From the NCBI GenBank assembly GCA_023105745.1, contig JALGQZ010000011.1, positions 10,502,975 to 10,566,974 of the forward strand: a stretch of DNA of 64,000 nucleotides, given 5' to 3'. Below the pieces are notes generated by a model. It did no database searches. It saw only the letters and a list, made by a program, of their open reading frames with translations, and was not told the DNA's origin. Positions 56,690 to 64,000 of this stretch are shown here, in pieces (the first letter of the stretch is position 1; every line of letters begins with the position of its first letter). The DNA comes from Austropuccinia psidii. Its lineage: Eukaryota; Basidiomycota; Pucciniomycetes; Pucciniales; Sphaerophragmiaceae. The position numbers and the translations under genes were made by a program.

Positions 56690-57180
56690 ATTGAGCAGGA
56701 GAGGATTGGGAGAAACTGGGCTTTGTCCCTCAAGAAGTGAGCTTGCACCAGGACTGGAACCCACAACAGGGATGTCTGCAAGAGGGGGAAGCCATACTTC
56801 TTGAGTGGGTTGGGGCTGTTGCACTCTGAGTTGCTGCTCTGGGGTTCAAGTCTTGATGAGGGCATGGCAACTAGTCCAGCCAGCCCATGACTGAGTCTGC
56901 TTGGATCCCAGTGGGCTTATTCTACTTGAATTTGGGTGAATTGGTGACTGCAGGATGATTTCTTGGCATGGCTACTCAATTTTAATTGAGCTGGCTGGGT
57001 GAAGAATGCCCCTTTGGCTGGCACAGTCCCAGCTGCAGCAAATGACTCTCAAATCAAGCTGGCAGAGGGTGGTCAGAATTGGGCAGATGGCCATCAATGG
57101 CTGCAATTGATACCTGGAGGAGCTGGTGAGGCCACTCAGGCTATGCATGAAAAGATCAGGCCCATCAGATTGGATTGGTA
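56690..57180. other. GC-richer island upstream of the PPR-like gene
   Basis: Clearly richer in G and C than anything nearby apart from D1. It may be the promoter or an untranslated exon of the gene, or a small inserted element. Two motifs resemble pol III B boxes: GGGTTCCAGTCC (minus, near 56753-56764) and GGGGTTCAAGTC (plus, 56841-56852). Neither forms a proper T-arm, so no tRNA gene is called. Open stretches on the minus strand (56531-56865) start with GTG or end early and are not convincing genes. Confidence 0.4.
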
Positions 57181-57199
57181 TAAATGCTAAATGTAGCAG

Positions 57200-57870
57200 C
57201 TGATTGATTTATTAATTTTATTTTTTCCAGGAATAATTTGAGAAGGAAATGTTGGATTGATTCATTTGGTTGGGTCTTTTTGCCATTTTTCTCAAGATTT
57301 TTTTCTTTTTGAAAAAAGAGGGAAGTTCCTTTGTTCAAAAAAAAAGAAGTCATTTTTTGATTTGTTTTTGACAATTGAATTTTTCTTTCTTTATTTTTTC
57401 CAAAATTAATATTTTCCTAACAAATCAAACTAAATTTATTTTTATTATTCCTATTGATTTAACTTTCCTCTGATTCTTCATTTTTTAGAAGTTATTAAAG
57501 GGAAAAAAATGCTTTCTTTTTTAAAAAAAATCATTTTGAATTTCTTTTGAATTATTTTAACTCCTTTTTTTAATTCTTTATTTTTTTTTTGAAAAAATTA
57601 AGTTTTTTTGATTCATTTTCTTTCAAAAAATCAACAAAACTATTTGATTTTGATTGGTCTGATTATCTTTTTACTTATTTAGAATAATAATAATTTTATT
57701 TAAATTGGTTGGTTTTTTTTCTAAAAAAAAATTAATGAAAGTTTTTCTTTTTTCTGAAATGAACTGTTTTATTATTATTGATGGTTCTAACTTATTTTTT
57801 CACTTTTTTCTTTATTTGAAAAATGGTTTCCATTATTTTCAATATATATAAAAGATTGTACTTTTTCATT
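57200..57870. repeat. Poly-T/A low-complexity region
   Basis: Dense T and A homopolymer runs, no gene. Mirrors 52151-53260 on the other side of the gene island. Confidence 0.65.
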
Positions 57871-57889
57871 GTCTTCTAAATAGCTCATT

Positions 57890-60800
57890 GCCAGACACAT
57901 TCTGGGGCCTCATGTGCACCTGTGAGAATGAGTCTATGAATATAAGAGAGTAATCATAAGATTAAACTATGACTGTGAAATGTAGAAATAGTATTATAAT
58001 TAATTAAAAGAGCTCTACTATTTTAAAATTAGTGGTGATGAGTCTTCAGAAAGTCCTAGTTTGCCCAATTATCTATCAGATTGCAATAAGAATTGAAACA
58101 ATAATTGGAGTTATAATCATATCTCATTGTACTCTAAGGGTTACTTCTGTGTAAGACAGTGTAACCACATAATATGTTGGAGGGTTTTTTCTAGGGGAAA
58201 AAGGCCCCTTTTATCTTAAACCAGTGTAAGATTTGACTATGAAACTGATGATAATATTACTATTAATCAACAGTACTATGTCTGTTCTTATGAAATATAA
58301 TAATAAAATATTATTATAACCACAATTAAATAATTAAAGAATTATTTCTTTCACATGTTAAACACTATTAGTGATTTTAACAGTGAGCAGTAATTGTCTA
58401 CCAGAATCAATTACAAGAAGATTTTAATAATAAAATCATCTTTTTCAAGAATAATTATAAATATAATTCTTGAAGAAAACTAATCATTTAGAGAAAAACT
58501 TTAAGAATTAAGGAAAAATCACTCACTAATATTCCAAAGAGCTTATTGAAAGATAAGACAGAGAGATTTGACGTATAATTGTGGATTTAAGGGATCAAAA
58601 TGTATCTATAACAGTATTACAACAATATATAGTTGGATTGTATGATTTCACATTTTTCTGATTGATTCCGGAAGAATTAAAACACTTAAGAATAGCTTTA
58701 ACTAATACTTACTTGTTGGTAACAATGATTTAAATGATAATAAGATGATGATGATAATGATATGGAAAAAACAGCAAGAGGAGGTCTCTTTTAAGTCAAT
58801 AACAGCTCACAGAGGCGTGCCATGGAGCAAACTGAAAAACCAGTGAGTGAGAAAACAATAAACCCTTTTGGATTATTGATTGCATCATCTGTTGTCACGT
58901 AAGATTATCATAATTACTTAATTGATGCTTTTACGTGACTACCAACCCAAATATGGTTAAGAATAAAAGGAGTAACATCTGTAAATCTTCTTTTATTCCA
59001 AAATAATTATTGATTTCTCAAAGTTATCAATGTTATTGGCAATTTCATCACAGGTTGTAATTACTGTGCATTTTTGAAGATTCAGTGTTTCACATAGAAT
59101 AGTCAAAAATGGACTGTAAGTAAAAATTTTAATTTTACTAGTAAAACTGGAATTATTTTTGTTTGTACCATAGATAATACAGTTCTCCATTGGTCCTGAA
59201 GGTTTCAGAGATATTCATTAAGAATTTTATTTTTGATGAATTTTTGAAGTTTTTACCTCATTTCTACGTAGAATTGCAAATATCAGTGTTTAACTGGTTG
59301 CTATGAGGTAAATCAATGGATAGTAGTCCAAAAAGGGTTTTAATTACTCTTTTGGGGTTTATTAATGGAAAATCATTAAGAATTGGCATGGTTACAGGAG
59401 TCTAAGTAGCTCTTTACCTCCTTGGCACGTCAAAATAGCAGGTTATTTGCTATTTTCTCAAGATTTACTGTAGTTGTAACATGGTAACAAAGTTCCCAAA
59501 AGGTTTTAGTTTACCAATTAGGCCAAGATCAGCCATGGATTGAAGCTTTGGAGCTTTCCACGCCTCTGAGGCCTCAAAAGCTGGGTACCCTGGCTCTCTT
59601 TGATGTCTTTTATCCCCCTTGCTTATTTTTCACGTCAAAATAGAAAATTGAGCTTCAAGATATCCACTATGGGTGTACCAAAAGTGCATGTAAGAATACC
59701 ATAATATTACGTGCTCAAAACATGAATAAAACTATTCTTAGTGTGTATGTAACATGGTATTTTCCACATTCCCATTATTTTGGTGTGAAATAGAGAAAAA
59801 CAAAAATTTTCATGGATCTTTTATGTGGTATTGATGATGTGGTATTGAAGTATTTTCCCTATTAACACCTCAAAGAATTGATTTGAGCTTATTCACTCTA
59901 TGGAGCTACCCTAGGTGGATTTTTGTGTAGAATTCAAATCTGGCCTTAAATCCATGGATTTACTTACTCAATAAAACATTATTCCTCTTTTCTGAAATCA
60001 AAAATTATGAATTTTGGATATATGCATGACTTATGAGTTATGAATAATTCAAAATTTATTTTTAAGATAAATGTGGCCTATTTGGGTATGTAAAATATAC
60101 CTCAAGGCTCAGAGCCAGGGTGGAAAGAGGTGGATAACCTCTTTCCATGTTGATAGAGTGAGCCTTTTCACTCAAATGATTGGTTTGTGGTCTAACACAA
60201 CCAAACACGCCTTCCCAGATGTGGTTTAGAAGCCACATCTCAACCTTTTATGCCCATAAAATGTAAAACATTTTACAAATATAATGTTAAGGTGTGCTAT
60301 AAAAGCTGAGACAAATCAAATTATGTAAGAATCATTTCTTGAGGCCCCTTAGGAGTCAAGTTATATGTAATCAACTTAAAAACACAAATTGAATGGGTTT
60401 GACACCTCATAATTCAATTATATGGGAGAATATACCACAGTACCACCTTTTATGAGCAGGGTTAGGAATTTAGTATCTAAATTTAACAATTATCATTGGA
60501 TAAACAGCCTTTTGATGGCTTTAACACCTCATAACTCAATTATCTTGGGTAGCATCCCACAATACCAGTTGGTGTGGGATTATACCCTTGAATATAAAAT
60601 AACTTTCTCCACTTGAAAGATAATGGATTCCAAAGTGGCTAAAACTGTGGCCACAAGTGAGATATACAATATTGTCACACTTTTTAACCCTTTGATTTAA
60701 GTCTTTCAAAGTTATACAGGCTCTAAGTATTTTTAACTTTTTGTAAAATAGTACTTTTCTTTTTTTGAGAGAAAAGTACCAACAAATTTTGATCTGTGTA

Positions 60801-61053
60801 AAATAAAGGAATAAGGATTAAATGCTTATGTAGCCCTACTTTAGCCCTCATTTAGCACTACAGTAGCCCTTTCAGAAAATATTCTACTTGAATGGTCTCT
60901 TATCAAAGCTGTGAAAGTTAGATGAGGGGTAAAAAAATAGCATCATTTCCCATTTTGTTCAGATATTACTTGTATAGGAACCTTTTATTCAGTGGCTCTA
61001 TAGTCTTGGAGATGGTACCATTAGATAGCCATCCTTGATAGATTCACTAAAGA
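57890..61053 (-). mobile_element. Inverted, decayed family A LTR, split by a C LTR
   Basis: In reverse complement, 57890-58224 and 60119-61053 match the second half and middle of the A LTR: AGTAC with the GTTTCAATT block, TTATCTTAAACCAG with AAGAGGTGGATAACC, the AGATGTGG...CCACATCT palindrome, TTGAATTATGAGGTGTC, and GGCTATCTAATGGTACC. The left end should be the LTR 3' end. The 5' end is missing, probably beyond the B-type insertion at 61054. Confidence 0.65.
58225..60113 (+). mobile_element. Solo LTR of family C inside the inverted A LTR
   Basis: It starts TGTAAGATTTGACTATGAA and ends ACCTCAAGGCTCAGA (CTCACA with one change), 1889 bp. It aligns inverted with 22689-24600. Flanks ACCAG (58220-58224) and GCCAG (60114-60118) are a 5-bp duplication with one mismatch. 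Confidence 0.85.
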
Positions 61054-62100
61054 TGTGAGCCCTGAGGAATATTTTACATTACCAAAGGACTCAAAAAAAT
61101 TCCTCACTAGAAGTTTTTTTTAATTGAAATTCAAAATATTTAATTTAATTTTTAAATAAGAAAGTTATATAATGAACTTATTTCACTATTGGATTCCTCA
61201 TCCAATCTTACCTGGGCTCATATAATATGGTATTATGATAAAAATTCAAGATTTTGGCCTACAAAATTAAAAATAGAATTTCGGTGTAAAAATGATATTT
61301 TTTGAGAATTTTGATTTTCATTGAACTTCATTGAGGTTAAATTAAGATAAATTTATACCATGAAACCCTTGTGTTACTAAAAAAAAGTGGTAAAACTAAA
61401 GTGTGGTGTGTAGTTTTAAAGTTAGCCTTGTATTTACCATACAGGTGGTAAACCTCTCAGGCCCTTTGTAAACACTAATTTAAAAAGGCCATAGTATGGT
61501 TTTGAATAGATAAAAAAGTGAAAAATATACAAAAAATGTGGGACAAAGGGATCTTGGCAAAAGGTTTGAGGGTACCCAACATTTTGAATTTGCATAGAGT
61601 GTTTTTTGATTTTGGCCAACCTTAATTTAGGTTCTTCAGCCAAGAAAATTTTCAGATGAGGTTTTAAATTTTATTTGAAGCTAATAATTTATAAATAAAT
61701 TAAAATTAAATTTCATTCAAGCTTATTATAGTTTTAATTAAGATTTAAATTTAAAATACCCACCAAAGTGAACATTTCAACAAAAAACTTAAACTTTTCT
61801 TCATTGGTAAATTTTTTTTGTTTTCTTATGGATTCTCCTCAAAAATTAAAAAATAAGGTTCACCTTCCAAATTTCATGTTCTCCAGTCCTCAGGTCTAAA
61901 TTCAAAAAATTGAAGAAGTTTTAATTATAGTGTCAATAGCCTCATTTCCTGATATAGTTAAATAAAGATTTAAATTACCTAATAAATGAACCTTTTTTTG
62001 TTTACTTCTGAAAATTCCCTAAAATTTAACCAATCATTTTTCAGGTATAATACATAATAAAATCAACTTTGAGGCTGTTTAAGATTAATATTTAAAAGCA
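61054..62100 (+). mobile_element. Decayed family B-type LTR
   Basis: Begins TGTGAGCCCTGAGGAATATTTTACAT, and shares CACTATTGGATTCCTCAT and GTGTGGTGTGTAGTTTTAAAG with the B LTRs in the orientation of 33710-35534. The right border is not visible; similarity fades beyond about 62100. Confidence 0.6.
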
Positions 62101-63052
62101 TTTCCAAGCATGAAAAGTTGCGCAGAATTTTGAAATACACTCAATCTTGAAGAATCACTATATAAATCCAAATAAATCAAGTTTAAGAAGCTAATTTAAG
62201 TCCAAATTAAATATAATAATATATAATACACATTATGTATTAACTTATTATATCATAAATAACTTTCTATTCTTCATAATATTTAAAAATAGAAACTGAA
62301 TCAAATCTAGTGTTATTCAAGTGAAAGCTCCAAGTTAAATTTATTGACATTATTATGGAAATTTAAATCAATTTTGGTAGTCTTGATCAACTTGGAGGAC
62401 TTCATTTGGTATAAAAAGACCTCCCAATAAAATCAAAAATCCTCAGAATTTAATCAAGCTTAGAAATAATATAATTAATTGAAGAAATATTAATAATAAT
62501 AGATTTCTTTTAATTTAATCAGACTCATGTAAATTGTTACTTTTAAATAACAACATTTAATTATAAATTAATGAATGCATTTATATTATTAAATTTGTGT
62601 TTCTCTCAAGTTAAACCCACTCTTATTTATATTTCCAAAGTTTTCACTTATAAATTACCTTTAAATACTATTTTTTGTTGATTTATTGTTATAATCATAA
62701 CAGGGTTTTCTAAAAAGTAAGTATTTCTTAATTATTATATAATTTTATTGAATTTTATAATATTTTCATATTATAATGGTTATTTATTTATGAAGAAATT
62801 ATACCAATATAAAATTAATTATTGTAGAATAACTTTACTATTCTTTTTTTTATATTATTAATAAACAATAATTATAGTTAATAATGATAGTTATTAGTAA
62901 TATTATTATTATTGAATTCATAGATATTTATTATATGATATACGTATATATTATATATGATAATCATTATACATTTTTATATTATTTCTATACCACTCTA
63001 TTAATATTATTCAAGGAGTTCCTCTTAAAAATGGGAACAGACATAGTAAAAA
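62101..63052. other. Very AT-rich sequence, nothing recognised
   Basis: TA-rich low-complexity stretches (62850-62980) and no supported gene; perhaps the rest of the decayed LTR. Confidence 0.4.
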
Positions 63053-64000
63053 TGTAAGGTGTGGATATGAAACTTTGATTAAAAATCAAGTACTTTTCCT
63101 GTCCTCAAAATTTGTATAAGGTAAAAATCAATTAAAAATAGTATGAAATATTATTTTTAAGAGAAAACATGCCAATTTTATTGTTTATAACTTTATTAGT
63201 ATAAAACAATAATATTATAAAAATTTATCCAAAAAATACTCTACAAGAGATATTTTAAAGCTACAAAAGAAATTTCTTCAAGAACAATTTCAATTGGAAT
63301 TAATTGAGCAAAGAACTGCAAGAAATTAATTAAAGAACAAAGTCTTTAAAAAGAATATTAAAGAGAAAACACGCCCAAAAGTGACCAGAGTGAATTTGGA
63401 AACAAAGTGACAAAGTTTACAGTGATGAAAGATGCTTTAATTCACTTTTGGGGTGGTTCAGGGGTAAAAATGATTATAAGAGTTACAAACAATGATTATA
63501 ATGATTTTTTCACGTGGTTTCAAAAGGATTAAAATGATTTAAAAATTGTGGTTGGAATCTTTTGATTGATTGGTTTAACAGTGTTTAAACTAATTAATAA
63601 AAGGAAAAGATTCTAACATGAAGAGAAAAGTGGGGCAAAGAAGACATTCTTTTATAGCCATCAATTCTCTTACTCCAAAAGTAAAATTTACTCTTGTCAG
63701 TCGTGAAAAACAGTCTGACAACAGAAAAGCCAATTATGGCATCATTGAACCCTGGTTTAGGCCAAAAAAGGGCTGGTTTAAGCCAATTTTAGCCATTTTA
63801 GACCCTTAAATCAGCCATTACTATAGCAATACCAGGCCTAGAGCCTTCAAAACACGTCAGAATGTGTGTAAGAGGCGTAGAAAGCAGTTAAAACTGTTTT
63901 TACTATGGTTGTTTTATCTTAAGGGTAGTTTTACCTTCTTGGCAACAGCTAAAACTACCCCAGTTGGTATCAAAACCTCATCATCAATTGAGTCCACAGA
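63053..64000 (+). mobile_element. Family B LTR, truncated by the window end
   Basis: It starts TGTAAGGTGTGGATATGAAA and aligns with 27856-28800 and 37821-38770 throughout. Plus-strand orientation describes the TGTAAGG end only; whether it is a solo LTR or part of an element cannot be seen. Confidence 0.88.

Noticed and set aside
56753..56852. tRNA gene
   Set aside because: B-box-like motifs are present but T-arm stems do not pair and no acceptor or anticodon arms can be drawn.
56531..56865. Small proline/serine-rich protein on the minus strand
   Set aside because: One frame begins with GTG and the overlapping ATG frame is equally open; no homology recognised. Possibly exon or regulatory DNA of the PPR-like gene.

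Overview
The window is an AT-rich, almost entirely transposon-derived stretch of a fungal nuclear genome. The gag proteins, the chromodomain-tailed Ty3/Gypsy pol genes and the very low host-gene density point to a rust fungus (Pucciniales). From memory of related gag/pol proteins the closest match is Austropuccinia psidii (myrtle rust); this is inference, with no search run. Only one likely host gene is visible, a pentatricopeptide-repeat (PPR)-like protein at 54270-56483 on the minus strand.

Four LTR families (labels mine) and one unidentified repeat (X) make up most of the window. Family A has LTRs starting TGTCAGCCTG. An old element A0 (about 4.7-25.1 kb, plus strand) carries a younger relative A1 (8251-19918, target-site duplication AGGAG) inside its gag. 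A1 has a broken gag-pol. A0 keeps only gag and protease remnants between its LTRs. Family B has LTRs starting TGTAAGGTGTGG. Element B1 (27856-39596, duplication ATAAG, coding on the minus strand) is decayed and has a solo B LTR inside gag (33710-35534, duplication CTTTC). Family C (LTR starts TGTAAGRTTTGACTATGA) occurs only as LTRs. All three full-length copies sit inside family A sequence (14189-16171, 22689-24600, 58225-60113). Family D has LTRs TGTCACA...TGTGACA. Element D1 (39718-49242, duplication GAGAA, minus strand) is the young, almost intact one, and a diverged solo D LTR lies at 3355-4697.

D1 is the most interesting object. Its two LTRs differ by only about three substitutions outside a minisatellite, and gag and pol are long open frames. 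They are linked by a textbook -1 frameshift signal: GGGAAAA, a 6-nt spacer and a 7-bp stem. No tRNA-type primer site follows the 5' LTR. Instead the first nucleotides after it are complementary over 14 nt to a place in the LTR just downstream of a TATA-like box, as expected of a self-priming (Tf1/sushi-type) chromovirus. One flaw is visible: the gag zinc knuckle has lost its second cysteine.

Region by region: 1-703, inverted fragments of repeat X and a C LTR; 781-2640, a seven-unit degenerate tandem array of about 300 bp per unit; 3.4-25.1 kb, the nested A0/A1/C/D stack; 25.1-27.9 kb, AT-rich DNA and repeat X; 27.9-39.6 kb, B1 with a nested solo LTR; 39.6-52.1 kb, a second X copy split by D1; 52.2-57.9 kb, the host-gene island bordered by homopolymer-rich DNA; 57.9-64 kb, inverted A, C and B LTR remains and the start of another B LTR that runs off the window.
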